A DNA stretch of 64,000 nt from Drosophila pseudoobscura. Lineage: Eukaryota > Arthropoda > Insecta > Diptera > Drosophilidae. The notes below the pieces were generated by a model, which was given only the letters and a program-made list of their open reading frames with translations, was not told the origin of the DNA and ran no database searches. The stretch is from assembly GCF_009870125.1 (NCBI RefSeq), contig NC_046683.1, positions 52,405,869 through 52,469,868 of the forward strand. The letters are read 5' to 3'. Positions 13,719 to 24,968 of this stretch are shown here, piece by piece (the stretch's first letter is position 1; the number at the start of each line of letters is the position of its first letter). A program made the translations under genes and the position numbers.

Positions 13719-14545
13719 CCGTTGGGCGCACTTAATTAATTAAGTAATTATGTCACGTTGATTCAATTAAGCCACCTGGCTTGTCATATTGTCCGGGGTC
13801 GCGCGGGGGACGAGATGTGGACGTGGGATGGATGCGACGGGACGGGATGGGGTCCTGTCTGGACAGGATAACAATCTGTTTAATTTGCGTAATTGGCTGT
13901 GCTGACGGTTGACGTGGCTACCAATGAATGGGCCGGGGCCGATGCCGATCCATCTGTCCACCAGGTGCTACAAAAATTTGCAAAAAATGTTATGAAAATT
14001 GATAATAAAATCAGCCACTGAGCTGGGGTGGAGACTGTGGTCACGGTTGGGCAGATGGGTGAATAGGGATGAGATGGTATGGGATGGGGGTACTCATGTA
14101 AGCGCACACACACAAAAAAGAATGTGCTCAAATCACTTTTATGAAACTGATTAAAAAAATGCAAAAAATATGCAATATGTATGTATACGCAAACAGAACA
14201 TGCCAGTGATTATTATATTGCACGTTTTCATTTGGTTATTTGGCGGAGTGGCAGGTGCAGCAGACAGACATTCGGAATGGGCCAGCAGCGGATTAAATAT
14301 TAATATGTACTAGTGGAAGAAGTAAGGGGAGGGCGCTAGGGCCTGCCGGGGTCGTCGTACTGCGTAGTAGCCCGCGAATGTTTTGAATGCGGGACTTGGT
14401 ACAAAGAATGCAGACGCACTGCCAGCACTTACTGTTGGTGTATTAATAACCACTTGGGTAGATAGTATTTTTTTTTTGGAATTACTAATTGTATTGTATT
14501 TGTATGTATTTTGTGTAATAAAATTGATAGAAAACAATAAACCGT
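13719..14545 (+). other. 3' UTR and terminator region of the SH2 gene
   Basis: This AT-rich stretch follows the TGA stop and contains AATAAA signals at 14517-14522 and 14536-14541. Transcription probably ends near 14.55 kb, just before the promoter motifs of the next gene. No other gene was seen. Confidence 0.55.
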
Positions 14546-14594
14546 GCGTTTAACTGTTCTTGCTGCGGAGTAGTGTTGAACAATTCTAACAGCG

Positions 14595-14653
14595 ATCGAT
14601 AGAAATATCGATCACATGAATGGTCACACTAGCTCAGTATTTGGAATATCGAT
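14595..14653 (+). promoter_or_regulatory. DRE/Motif-1 promoter of the CRAL-TRIO gene
   Basis: A compact cluster holds ATCGATA (14595-14601), TATCGAT (14606-14612), the Motif-1/M1BP-type TGGTCACACTA (14621-14631) and another TATCGAT (14647-14653). These are classic TATA-less Drosophila housekeeping promoter elements. A good splice donor (GAG then GTAGGT) at 14984/14985 suggests that transcription starts around 14.63-14.70 kb and makes a non-coding first exon. Confidence 0.65.
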
Positions 14654-14654
14654 T

Positions 14655-14984
14655 AAAACAACTTTAGTGCTATCGCTTTTTAAATTCAAATTAACAACAG
14701 ACTTCAATAAAACAAGGAAGAATCAATTAAGTCTGAAACGCCTAAGTAAACATTTAAACATAAACATTATTGTTCGCGATAAAAATGCAGCCATTATAAA
14801 TGCTCAAACAGTTTCGTGCTCAGTCAAAGCTCTTTCAAACCAGGTTTTTTTGTACCTCAGGCCGCAAGTTGTGCGTCTTGTTTGATTCTGCGTTGAACCT
14901 TTGCGCGTTTCAGACGTTTTCAAAGCAGTTTCGCGAGTTTTTCGTCAACGGAAATACAGTATTTGGAGGAAAATCAGAGCCGAG
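14655..14984 (+). other. Probable non-coding first exon of the CRAL-TRIO gene
   Basis: This interval lies between the promoter motifs and a strong donor (GAG|GTAGGT at 14984/14985). The next good plus-strand acceptor with gene context is at 19739, directly before the CRAL-TRIO coding exon. The exon end is motif-supported; the start is a guess. Confidence 0.4.
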
Positions 14985-17900
14985 GTAGGTACAAACCAGC
15001 TCCAGTTAACCAGTCGGGCACCTTGCAATTATATTAACTGGAATTTATGACAATGGTCGTCCGACCGAGTGCAGCCTCAAGAGCAGCGACATTATATTGT
15101 GCAATTTTAATTAACTAGTGACGAAACTTTGGCAACAGTAAAACAAACTAAAAACTGTAAACCAAAACCCAAATCGAAAATTAGCCAAGACAATGATTGC
15201 TCTGTGCCACACAGAAGTGCGTCTTAGCCGCGTTGTTACTACGTCTTTGGCAAATACTCCAAGATCTACATGTTTGTACAAGTTTACATCCCCCACATCG
15301 ATGCCCCTAAATGGCGATGGAAATGATAAATTATGTTCTACGTAAATCACCAAAAAATATATATGCAAATTATTTATGATCAAACGGCGGGCCAAGCTAA
15401 GAGATTTCGCATGGCCAGAAGCTACGGCCAAGAATCATCAACGAACCATACAAAAAATATGTTCGGGTCATTTTCGAAATGATAATTAAGCTCCGACGCT
15501 GAATTTCTTTGTCGTTAATTATGGCTAAGACCAAAATCACGAAACAAACAGAAACAGAAACGAAACAGAAATCTCGTGGGCAGACAGTCAGTCAGTCAGT
15601 CATGGTATGGGCATTTCGTTTGTAATGGCATTTCGAAAAAGGTTTCCCCCGTCAGATTTACTCAACCTCAGGTTCCAGCCCCTCCGCTTCCATTCCAATC
15701 CACAACCCCTCCACACACAGATATTGTTGCCAATTGTTTTCTGCGGCGGCTGCTTCGCGCCATGTAATGTGTTTATTAAAAATTATTATTGTTCACATTG
15801 AGAGGTGGCGGGCGGCGGCCGGCAGGCAGCAGGCGGCTGTGGCTATGGCTGTGGCTGTGGCTGTGGCGGCATCTTTATGGGCCACCAGCTGATGTGGAGC
15901 AATTTGAGAGACTGTCTGTTGGGGCATCTCTGTTGAAAAACTCGTTATGCGGCAAGCCAAGAGCCGGAGAAAAGGCCCAACAAAATATAATTGTACAAAA
16001 GTAAAAAATTAAAAACGTGCCAACGATGAGTGAGCACATTACCATTATCCCATTACCCCCAGCACAGAGCACATGGTGAAGTACCGGGTATTATGGTTGC
16101 TAAAGTATGTATAAAATGTGGACTTGCTGTAGTTGGGAGTGGGTCAATCCGGAGGCGAAGGTTGGCAATGCAATCGGGGGAATACCCAGGCAGGCGGGCT
16201 GGAAATCCTTATTGGACAAACACTGATTTCCCCACCGCAAGGTTAAGGATTGCCCACGCTTTCGATCGACCTTCAATCAAGAAAATTTTGAGATTGTCAT
16301 TGTGAAAAGCAACATAATTATCATCGTCACAAAAGCCTAATGAGTTACTTAGCACTTTGGGCGTGCCCCTCGCACTACCTCCTGGCAAACGGAAACGGAT
16401 CATTAAATTAGCATGCAGATGATCGCAACCCAATGAATGCATCAGCCATCAATAAATACAGACCTACGCCCTTCGCCCATTGAGTAACAAATCCAACATT
16501 CATCCAACCAGCCCACGGACCACGGACCACGGCCCTGAAGCAAGACAAGAAAAGTTTCTCTGCTTTTCCCCCATAAACAACATGAGCATCTGTTAACTGC
16601 AGTCTCCCCTCCATCAAGATGGGATGGGAATGGGTCGCATACCAGCCGGAGACCCAGACCCAAACCCAGACCCATGTATGCAAACAGCAACAGATGACGT
16701 ATCTCAGCCCCAGCTCTGATCGAGAGGTGTACATACACATACATGCATACCGCTAGGGAGAGATCATTAGGTGTTTGTCTATTAGTAAAAGCGACACCAT
16801 CATTACCATCAATGGGGAACTGCATTTTCAAGGTTGGAGGCCACCATTCCCGCTTCATTGCCAACTGGAGCTGATGCTGATGCTGCTGCTGCTGTTGGTG
16901 ATGGTGCCATGAAAATGCAAATTTTCGTTTATGTACGGGAGGGAGTAATCAATAAACCCAATCATCATCGCGGGCACATGGAATGAGAGGTATCGTAGGC
17001 ATGAAAAGGCATGAGGAGAAAATGAGCAGAGAGAGAGCAAAAAGTAGAAAATGAACCGCTAGCGAACCTGATTTACAGTCAACTTTGCTGACCAACTGGC
17101 GGAATGACTGAATGGCTCACTTGCTCAGTGGCTCACTGCCTTAATGCCTCCTCACTGGGATTGCTTAACAGCTGGCAGCAGCAGCAGCACCAGCAGTAGT
17201 GCCAGTGGCAGCCGTAACTCTTTAATACTTTATGGCTACCTTTGATGGCTGGGACCCAGGCTGGAGGCTGTCCGCCTCGCCGCCTGGCTAAAGGTTCGTG
17301 TACTTTAGCCGAAGCGTCGCACTTTCGGTTTCGGACTATCCAAAAACTTGTTCACTCCATGCAGCAGAGCAGCGGCAGCAACACCAATAGCAGCAGCGAC
17401 AGCAGCAGCAGCAGCATTTACCAACAGTAAACCGATCAGATTGCATTCGAATATCCCCCTCTGTAGCTCTGTTCGAGTGGTATCTGTGTGTGTGTGGCTT
17501 TGTGTGTGTGTGTGTGGTGTGGGCATTATATAATCCAGTTAATTTCTTTAACAATTTTTCTGCCGCTGGCTTCGTTGTTCCAAACGATTCATTCGTTGTT
17601 TTGCTTGCTTGTCCGAAGCCTCCTCCAGTAAACGTCATTCGTTTTTTGGAGCTCGCGTTGTTCGGACGTTGGATTTTTTTTTGGCGCGTTGACTCAGAAA
17701 GTTTATCAGGGGAACATTAATAAACTGGCCAAACTATAGCCATAATTATCTGACATCTGACAAGGATCTTTAAACGGGCGTTTGGCATTGCGCATACGCA
17801 GCGTATTACGGGAACGAATTCTAGACTAAAGGATTCAACAAGTGTGTAAGTGTTCAAGTGATTGTGATAAGAATATATGTTATAGGATGCCACCAGGAAG

Positions 17901-19739
17901 ATTTGGACAAATTTTCAATAGATTTCCCAAAAGATTTCCCGTCCTAAGGTCTAGGCTTAAATTACATACACAATGATTCGTCGTTGAGAACATTTTTTTA
18001 TGAATCGTGGAACCCTTAGCAACTGCTTTTCATTTTTTTTTTTTTTTTTTTTTTTTTTAACACTATTTAACACTATTCCCATTCAACTAAGAATCGATTA
18101 GGAATTATGAAACCTTTTGCTATAAACTATGAAAATTTGCACACAAAAGTAATCAACAAACAAACAAACAACAACCAATTCAATAAATCAATCAACAATC
18201 AACATTCGTGAAAATTTCAAAGAGAGAGAAAATCATCAAATAAACGACGATTGCCAGAGCCTGTTGCATTATTAGCCCGTTAACCACACAAAAGCCCGCC
18301 ACAAGAGCCTCAAGAGCCTCTAATACAAATGTTGAAACTCCCAGAAAGAAAGAGATAGACAGCAAGCTATACAGAGTCGAGTCGAGTCAATCCAAGAGAG
18401 GGATCCAAGTTGGGAAGCCCGAACCGAATCGCACCGCACCGAACCCGCCATTGCCCAATGACATTTTGAAATCGCATTTCCAGTTGGAGGAAAACGCAAA
18501 CGCAAACGCAAAAGCGCAAAACGAACGAAAACTGAAAAGCGACCAACTCCGACAAACCGAAAGCAAATGCAAATGCAAATTTACACACATTTTTTGGATC
18601 CCATACCCTCCTCTGTCTGGATACCAAAAGTCACAAATCAATTAAATGGCACAGCCTCTGCAACGAATCGAACCAATTTGCATTTGTCGGCGGCGCCGGG
18701 TGTCATGGGAAAACGAAATTTGGGAATTTAATTTTTGTATTTGGGATTGGGACTGTGGATTGGGGAAGTCGCCCCACAGATAAAAGACAAAAGGGCAAGA
18801 GGGCAGGGCAAACATACTCGCAGCAGCAGGCTTCAAAACAAGCCGAAAGTCGAATCACAATTTGTGTGCAAATATTATGATTGAGTTGTGCTGTTGTGAT
18901 GTTGTGCTGTTGCTGGGAGATGTGTTTGAGCGACTCAAACAGAAATGACTCGAATCGAATCGAATCGGGGGCATTGTTAAGCCCAGCTCTCCCCATCTAC
19001 ATACATCTTTCTCTGTGCCTCTGTGTCTCTGCAATTATGCAACAAGTTAAAAACTGGACAAACAGTGCAACTCTTTCTTGCTTTTGACTAATTATTTCTA
19101 GCTTACTCGTATGAATAGTTTTTTTTTTGCTCAACTTTTTTCCATATTCAATATCTATATTTGTGACCGACCCGCTTTCGGCAAACAGTTTTGAACTTGA
19201 ACCAATTCGCAATTGAGGTTTCTTTCGCTTCTTTGGACCAGGCCATTGTATGTGGCCATAATGCCAGCCATTTTATAGTTTATGGCTTCCACAACCGACC
19301 AGCGCCTGGGCCTGGGCCCGGGCGAGAAAATAATTTATGCTGTTTAAAAAATATATTGTCCATTTGCATTTGGCTGGGTTGGTGTTTTAACAAATACGCG
19401 TCTGTCTTTTGTCTCTTGTCTCTTGTGTGCTTTAATTAGCAAATATTTGCAAATTACAGCGAATCGTGATCGGCCGAGGGTAAGCCTTGAGATCTCGTTG
19501 GGACCTTGAACTAATTTTTAGTTGGCCCTTTAGTAGGTAGTAGGTATGGTATTGTCATGGAATTAAGACGAATGGGTGGATGACTGAATGGGTGATTGTT
19601 TGGTGCTTTAGCTAGCATGGGGAATGACGCAGATATTGATGATTAAGGGGGGAAATTATGTTTGAAGGAATTAATTTGTTGATCAATTAATTCCAATTTA
19701 ATCATTATTTTCTTATATTAATTCACATTTTATTCACAG
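14985..19739 (+). other. Large intron before the CRAL-TRIO coding exon
   Basis: 4.75 kb of non-coding DNA with a 26-base T run (18033-18058), GT-rich tracts (about 17485-17520) and CAG-type repeats (about 17175-17195 and 17360-17420). No coding exon is supported. A further promoter may exist near 17.7-17.9 kb, but nothing decisive is visible. Confidence 0.45.
18033..18058. repeat. Poly-T run
   Basis: Twenty-six consecutive T residues in intronic sequence. No adjacent retroelement 3' end is recognisable on the complementary strand. Confidence 0.9.
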
Positions 19740-19816
19740 CTGTCGCAATCCATGTTCAGAGCCTGACCGCATCAACATCCGTAGACACACTCAGTCGCAT
19801 CTGCAGTCGGAACGAG

Positions 19817-20809
19817 ATGAAGGAAACCAAAATGGTGCAGGACCAAGGAGAGACCAATGTGATGGGGCTGCCCGAGTCGCTGCTGAAGATCGCCAAGCGG
19901 GAGCTGCGCGAGGACCGTTGCACGCGGGAACAGAGCCTGGAGCAGCTCAGGAATTGGGTGATGAAGAACGAGGATCTGCAGAATGTGCGCTGCGATGACA
20001 CGTTCCTGCTGCGCTTCCTGCGGGCCAAGAAGTTTAGTGTGCCGATGGCGGAGCAGACAATGCTCAAGTACCTCAATATCAGACGCACTTTCCCGCACAT
20101 GAGCACCCATCTGGACTACCTGGAGCCGCGTCTCGGGGATCTCATCGATCAGGGGTACATATTCGCTGTGCCGCAGCGGGACAAGCACGGCCGGCGGGTG
20201 GTGATCATCAATGCCAAAGGACTGAATCCAAAGGTGCACACCAGCTGCGACCAGGCGAAGGCCCACTTCCTGACCTACGAGTGCCTGATGGAGGACCAGG
20301 AGACACAGATCACGGGCCTGTCGCATGTGGGCGACTTCTCCGGCGTCTCCACGGCTCATGTGACCAACTGGAATCCCACGGAGTTTGCTCGCATCTTCAA
20401 GTGGGGCGAGCAGTCGCTGCCGATGCGTCACAAGGAGATCCACCTGATCAACGTGCCCTCCACGCTCAAGTGGCTCATAGATTTCGTGAAGAACCGCGTC
20501 AGCTCCAAGATGAAAAACCGCCTCATCATCTACGGCAGCGAGAAAGAGCTGATGAAGGCAGTGGACGCCGGCTGCCTGCCCCTGGAGATGGGCGGCACAA
20601 TGCCCATGCGCGAAATGATCGAGCTGTGGAAGCAGGAGCTGGCCGCCAAGCGGGACCAAGTGCTGGGCCTGGACAAGTGCATCCTGCTCTCCGACCGCGG
20701 CATCCAGCGCCGCAGCAGCTTCAACTCCGAGAAGACCGGCTCCGGGCCGAACTTCGTGTCACAGATCGAGTCCATCGAGGGGAGCTTTCGGAAGCTGGAG
20801 TTCGACTAG
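19817..20809 (+). CDS. Cralbp: CRAL-TRIO lipid-transfer protein (CRALBP/clavesin-like)
   Basis: One uninterrupted 330-codon frame in a single coding exon; the exon begins at 19740 after a TTCACAG acceptor. Residues about 40-90 form the helical CRAL-TRIO N-terminal module (with TFLLRFLRAKKF). About 110-270 form the Sec14-like lipid pocket, including the GRRVVIINAKGL strand and the LINVPSTLKWLIDFVKNRVS stretch. Family members bind small hydrophobic ligands such as retinoids, tocopherol or phosphoinositides and move them between membranes; the ligand here is not readable. A tiny upstream ORF (19752-19766) precedes the chosen ATG. I assign it to fly CG10546/Cralbp from family and map position recalled from memory, so the symbol is less certain than the family. 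Polyadenylation signal AATAAA lies at 21017, only 40 bases from the convergent PGRP-LD stop. Confidence 0.85.
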   Translation: MKETKMVQDQGETNVMGLPESLLKIAKRELREDRCTREQSLEQLRNWVMKNEDLQNVRCDDTFLLRFLRAKKFSVPMAEQTMLKYLNIRRTFPHMSTHLDYLEPRLGDLIDQGYIFAVPQRDKHGRRVVIINAKGLNPKVHTSCDQAKAHFLTYECLMEDQETQITGLSHVGDFSGVSTAHVTNWNPTEFARIFKWGEQSLPMRHKEIHLINVPSTLKWLIDFVKNRVSSKMKNRLIIYGSEKELMKAVDAGCLPLEMGGTMPMREMIELWKQELAAKRDQVLGLDKCILLSDRGIQRRSSFNSEKTGSGPNFVSQIESIEGSFRKLEFD

Positions 20810-21055
20810 TTCATAGGTCCACCTCGGGCAGCGCCCAGCTCTAGTTTTAGGTTTTAGTCTTAGGCATCATCCGTTCACGCAGCGCATTGCTTTGCCGGTC
20901 CTTCGGGATGTTTTCTCTGCACGGGATATATCCTGAAGGGCCCCCGCTTCGCTTTTCGGTGGCACCCCGCTTTACTCATCCTGCGCTTCTTTTGTATACT
21001 TTTTTTGTTGGCGTACAATAAACGAGAGGAATCACTTGGAACTGCTCGACTCTAC

Positions 21056-22270
21056 TCACTCGACTTCCCTCCTCTTCCTTCTCCTCCTTCCACCATAGCG
21101 CGGCCAGAGCTGCAGCTCCTGCTGCACAGCCTCCGCATTTCCCACCACAAACAGATTGTATTCCGGGTGGAGTCTCCGTCGCTTGAGGGACTCCAGGAGC
21201 AGTGCCTGGGCGGTCGCCAACTGGCAGTCACTGGGCGGCCTCTGGCTGAAGTCCCCTACAAAGGCCACCACCAGGGAAGTGGCCTGTGGGAGCTCTGCAA
21301 AGTGACTCTCATACTGCCAGCCGCGTGCCTCGAAAGCCTGACAGTCGCCGGTTATAAGAAAGTTGTAGGGCAGCTCCTCCAAGCGATGCTTCTGCTAGAA
21401 AATTGAAATGTTATTAGGTACAGTACATATTTATTATGGAACCCCTTTTACTCACCTGTAGCCTGTGTAGCAGCTCCAGGCAATCGTCGGAGCAAGCAGC
21501 GCTGGACGTGTGGGTAAAGTACACAGAAACAACAGCAAACGGATCCAACAGCCGTGATCCCTGGCCATGCAGGTCCATATCGCTCCAGATATCGTGCTCG
21601 ATCAGACTCAGGCGATACCCAAGGCCGGGCAGTTGGGCTGCAAGGGAAACGATGTGAATCAGCAGTGAAGTTCCACGCCCAGTCGGCGATCATCGACCAT
21701 TTCCGCTTGCCCACAAAAACTCACGCAGTTCGGCTTATCAAAAGTCACAGCATTCCCAGATTTATTTCAACAAACAAATTGAGCAAATACTCGGATCGGA
21801 TCGCTTCAGCAATAAAACTCACTTTGTCTCCAGAGCAAATATACAGCCAATCCCAGGGCGGAGACGCACATAACTAGCAATCCCACAGAGCGCCAATTGA
21901 GGCAGTCTTTTGTGTGGTTCGATGGGGGAGATGGGGGAGGTGCTGCGGCTTTGTCCAGCAGTGGGGTAGACTCACTGACACTACCGCTGACCGCATCGAC
22001 AGCAATAAAGATGTCATCCGCAGTGCCGAGGCTTCCATATGTGCCCTGGGAGAGGGATCGAGATCTCTTGCCGTCGGAGGTCGCCTCTGAGCCGTGGCGC
22101 AATGCTATCATAGCGAAATATAGAGCAAACAACACATGACGGAGCTTAGCCAAGATAAAAAAATTCAGCTGATTTGCCAAGTGGGCAAGCTTGTCGTAAC
22201 CGCTCTGCTCTTGGTGGGCATAGAATTTGCTGATCGCACGCAGAGTATAGGAGCTCACAAAGATGGGCAT
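21056..22270 (-). CDS. PGRP-LD: PGRP-LD, membrane peptidoglycan-recognition-like protein
   Basis: Three minus-strand exons (22270-21823, 21637-21456, 21394-21056) join in frame. The N-terminal region is Ser/Pro-rich and cytoplasmic-like, followed by one hydrophobic transmembrane helix (SVGLLVMCVSALGLAVYLLW), then an ectodomain with a PGRP fold: the VVSVYFTHTSS strand, LPYNFLITGDCQAFEARGW, and VVAFVGDF. The amidase zinc ligands are absent: the first His of the HHT motif is Thr, and the late His and Cys positions are not conserved, so this is a non-catalytic receptor-type PGRP. The length is about 322 residues from the ATG at 22270, or 269 from the ATG at 22111; the start is unresolved. It lies directly downstream of PMI on the same strand. 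Acceptor ambiguity at 21394/21391 would add or drop one Gln. Confidence 0.88.
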
Positions 22271-23206
22271 CTTGGCAGAATGCCAGATTGCTTTAACTCA
22301 ACTGGCACTCGGAGATCTTTCAGCTAATCCCAGACATCATATCATGGCTGCTATCTATCTTATCGGGGCAGACGACAGCTTATCTGGGCCCACACTCACC
22401 CGCGATCACTGCACTCTGGTTGGAATCCATGACTGCTCTGATGGCTTCCCGGATGAGTGGTGGTTCAGCTTATAACTGGCTTGCGCTGGAATTCACACCA
22501 CTCAATCGATTGACGACGCGTACCGCTGCCAGCAGAACTCATAAAACGACTGAAACGAGAACAACGAGAGAGAGGAGTGACCCGCATGACGATACATTGA
22601 AAACATTTCATCTCAACATTTCCCTGCCATAAAGCTGTCCTATAATATGATTATGAGTATTGTGTGCACTCTTATGGTATCAAATCAAATCAGCTTAGCT
22701 CCAGCTTGGGGCTCTCTCGTTTTGCGTTTTTAGATTATTTTGAGCTTTTCACTTGTTTTTTACTATTTTTTATTTGTTTAATTAGTTGCTAATAACAATG
22801 ATTAATTGATTTATACAAAAAAGAATTGGGCTTTTTACTTAATTATTTTTACAGCGCTACAGCTCAGAACAATGGACTATACTTTCTTAAGACTTTGCTC
22901 CTAAAACTATATCGTGATACATCGAAAATAAGACATGAAGTCGCGAGCTCCTGGGCTTCCTGGAGGCGATCTTTCTGGACAACAACTGAGACTTTTACAC
23001 TACATACGACAATTTACACTTTCAATCACATAAAATGTGATGTGCCTGGCAACACAAGGCACAAGACACAAGACTGGTTACTAGTACGAACGAAACGTTG
23101 GGATATCTAAATAAAATGCATTTGCTTAGGTCACTAAAGTAAACTTATTAAATATTGTGTAATTCTCATGCTGTTGTCTCTCTGCTGGCGGCCCTTACCT
23201 CGCTGT
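22271..23206 (-). other. Intercistronic region between PMI and PGRP-LD
   Basis: About 0.94 kb between the PMI stop and the first PGRP-LD ATG. It is mostly AT-rich, with no recognised coding exon on either strand. If the two genes share a dicistronic messenger, as I recall for D. melanogaster, this would be the intercistronic spacer. It contains no obvious DRE/Motif-1 promoter for PGRP-LD, which fits co-transcription but does not prove it. Confidence 0.5.
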
Positions 23207-24141
23207 CTACTTATATGACCGCCAGATTTGCCAAGCGCACAGCGCAGCCGACAGGAAGGCGACGCCGCGGTGCAAGTATTTGGTTTTTGAGTTGGACGCA
23301 TAGCCCAGGATCACAGGCGAGGATACATCTGTAAGTGGCAGCTTCTCTAAAACGGTGTCGTTGTTCTCCACCTAGTTAGTTCGGTATAGTTAGTTAGGGT
23401 AATCATAATCAATGATATAGACCCAAACATCACCTGATATTGACAACAAGGATCCGAATTCCAGGATACCGTGTACAGGCCCGCGCAGAAGAGCGAGAGT
23501 CCACAGATGGGGACCGCAACAATGGGCCTATCGTGCCACAGCAAACTAGCTACAAGCGATACAGCTCCGGTAGCCACGGCCGATTTATGCAAACAATTAC
23601 CAACCCAAATCCAGCGACCTGTCAATCATCAGCAAGGAATCATAAAATGGGAGCTCTAGTTCATTGCCTCACCTGTTTCGTCGCCCAGGCGCTGCGGTTC
23701 AATGATAATAAAGTCTACCTTGGCTTCCAGCGCCTTCTCCAGCTCTGCCTCGAAACGCTCATGGGCGTTGGAGCTGTCGTATACCTCCCTTATGACATGG
23801 AATGTCGGCACTTTACTCGTACTGCATAAAGAAAGAATTCAAGCGTAATGGGGCATGCATCAATCACAGTTATCTGCAGACGGAGCCGCAGTCGCTACCA
23901 AGGTTAAGGTCGCGACGTAGGCGCGATAGTTCCCGACTGCAGCTGCCTTCACAGAAGCCATGGTCTGATGCAAATAAATAAAGAAAGCCGCGAAACAAAT
24001 TGCATAACCAGACCAGGTGCCCTGGGAATTCCAGAACTCCGCTGCACTCGCTGGCCGTACGTGCGTCTTGCGTAATCTATGCCGCTCACGCCTCGTTCTA
24101 AATTGGGGGAAAACTCACCTTTCTACGCTTCTGCTAACCAT
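23207..24141 (-). CDS. PMI: PMI, TMEM11-family mitochondrial inner-membrane protein
   Basis: Four minus-strand exons (24141-24119, 23821-23673, 23618-23434, 23371-23207) give about 173 residues with all junctions in phase. The first exon is only eight codons (MVSRSVE plus a split codon). Hallmarks shared with human TMEM11 are [13 protein letters not shown], the [11 protein letters not shown] helix, [23 protein letters not shown], and the SDPCCQYQV segment. Three hydrophobic stretches follow (about residues 70-85, 95-115 and near the C terminus). The family sits in the inner mitochondrial membrane and shapes cristae independently of the fusion/fission machinery. A promoter module lies 40-100 bases upstream (24181-24240). 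PGRP-LD follows on the same strand. An ATG at 23961 inside intron 1 was not used because no donor gives the right phase. Confidence 0.92.
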
Positions 24142-24180
24142 TTTGTTATTAATGTTGCATTTGTTAATGAATAAAACACA

Positions 24181-24240
24181 GTGTGACCGCAAATTTGTCG
24201 ATAAAATACACGGTCTGACCCTCAGAAATATACCGAAACC
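24181..24240 (-). promoter_or_regulatory. Composite promoter module upstream of PMI
   Basis: Read on the plus strand this is GTGTGACCGC, 20 bases containing GTCGATAAA, CGGTCTGACC, then AATATACC. On the gene strand it corresponds to a Motif-6-like GGTATATT, a CAGACCG block, a DRE-like TTATCGAC and the Motif-1 GCGGTCACAC. The same arrangement with identical spacing occurs at 40911-40970 (upstream of Txl) and at 56485-56540. Confidence 0.7.
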
Positions 24241-24830
24241 ACGTCTCAAATTTCATAATATACTGAAGAACTATGTGTATTCAAATTCCATATTGTTCGT
24301 TTTTGATATTCGGTTGAATATTACTAGCTAGCTTAAGCTCTTAGCTTAGAACTCATAATTTTATCCAATTGATAGATACATTTTCTACAAGTTATGCTAA
24401 TTTGAATAATTCCATTTTATTTAATGTTTTCTTAAATGAGGTTTAAGCAATTAAAGTCACAGCAAGAAAACGTAAGTGTGCACGGAATGAAACGTAAGTG
24501 TGTCTGGAATATTACGTCATTGTTGCTGGTCAACAGGTATGTACTTCGAGTATGGACATCTTTATACCCTATTTCATTTAGTTAACACTCAAATTCAGTT
24601 TTTCAAGCTTTTCCAGATTGACATGTCTTAGACCTATTCATGCATGTGTTTAGTTTCCTGTGTACACATATGTACATACATCGATCCTGATACCTATTCT
24701 TGGTCTCTGCAAGAAGACCACTATCTGCAAAATATCGTCAATAGCTTTAAAACTGAGAGACTGACTAGTTTCTGCAATCATTGGAGCCTGGAATGATAAA
24801 CAATTTCTGAACTCTATAATATTCGCTCAT
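24181..24830. repeat. About 600-bp dispersed repeat, copy 1 (PMI promoter side, upstream of Myt1)
   Basis: Starting with the promoter module, the sequence runs through TCGTTTTTGATATTC, ACTAGCTAG, CATAATTTTAT, TTTATACCCTATTT, TTAGTTTCCTG, GCAAAATATCG and GACTAGTTTCTGCA to GAGCCTGGAATG. The same ordered words recur at 27640-28190 in direct orientation, and the first half recurs at 56485-56830. Colinearity over about 600 bases shows common ancestry; divergence is considerable. Confidence 0.75.
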
Positions 24831-24900
24831 TTCGTGTTGCAGCAGCAAGCTAAAAATAAAATCCAAAAATAAATGCTTTGTGCGTATATTTTAAATACCA

Positions 24901-24928
24901 CAGTCACACTGCAGATATGGTCACACTT
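24901..24928 (+). promoter_or_regulatory. Motif-1 (M1BP-type) promoter of Myt1
   Basis: Two GTCACACT-type motifs, CAGTCACACTG at 24901 and TGGTCACACTT at 24918-24928, lie 40-70 bases upstream of the chosen Myt1 ATG at 24969. The 5' UTR would be short. Confidence 0.55.
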
Positions 24929-24968
24929 TGTGCGCAGTAAACTCATTAAAAAAACACCGAATCGCAAA

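Noticed and set aside
19772-20659. 295-codon antisense frame over the CRAL-TRIO gene
   Set aside because: Arises from codon bias of the genuine gene on the plus strand.
23859-23961. ATG and 33-codon frame ([15 protein letters not shown]) inside PMI intron 1
   Set aside because: No donor in this frame gives the phase needed for PMI exon 2, whereas the exon at 24119-24141 does.
24873-24968. Upstream in-frame ATG extending Myt1 by 32 residues
   Set aside because: The extension overlaps the Motif-1 promoter sites, so it is probably not transcribed as coding sequence.
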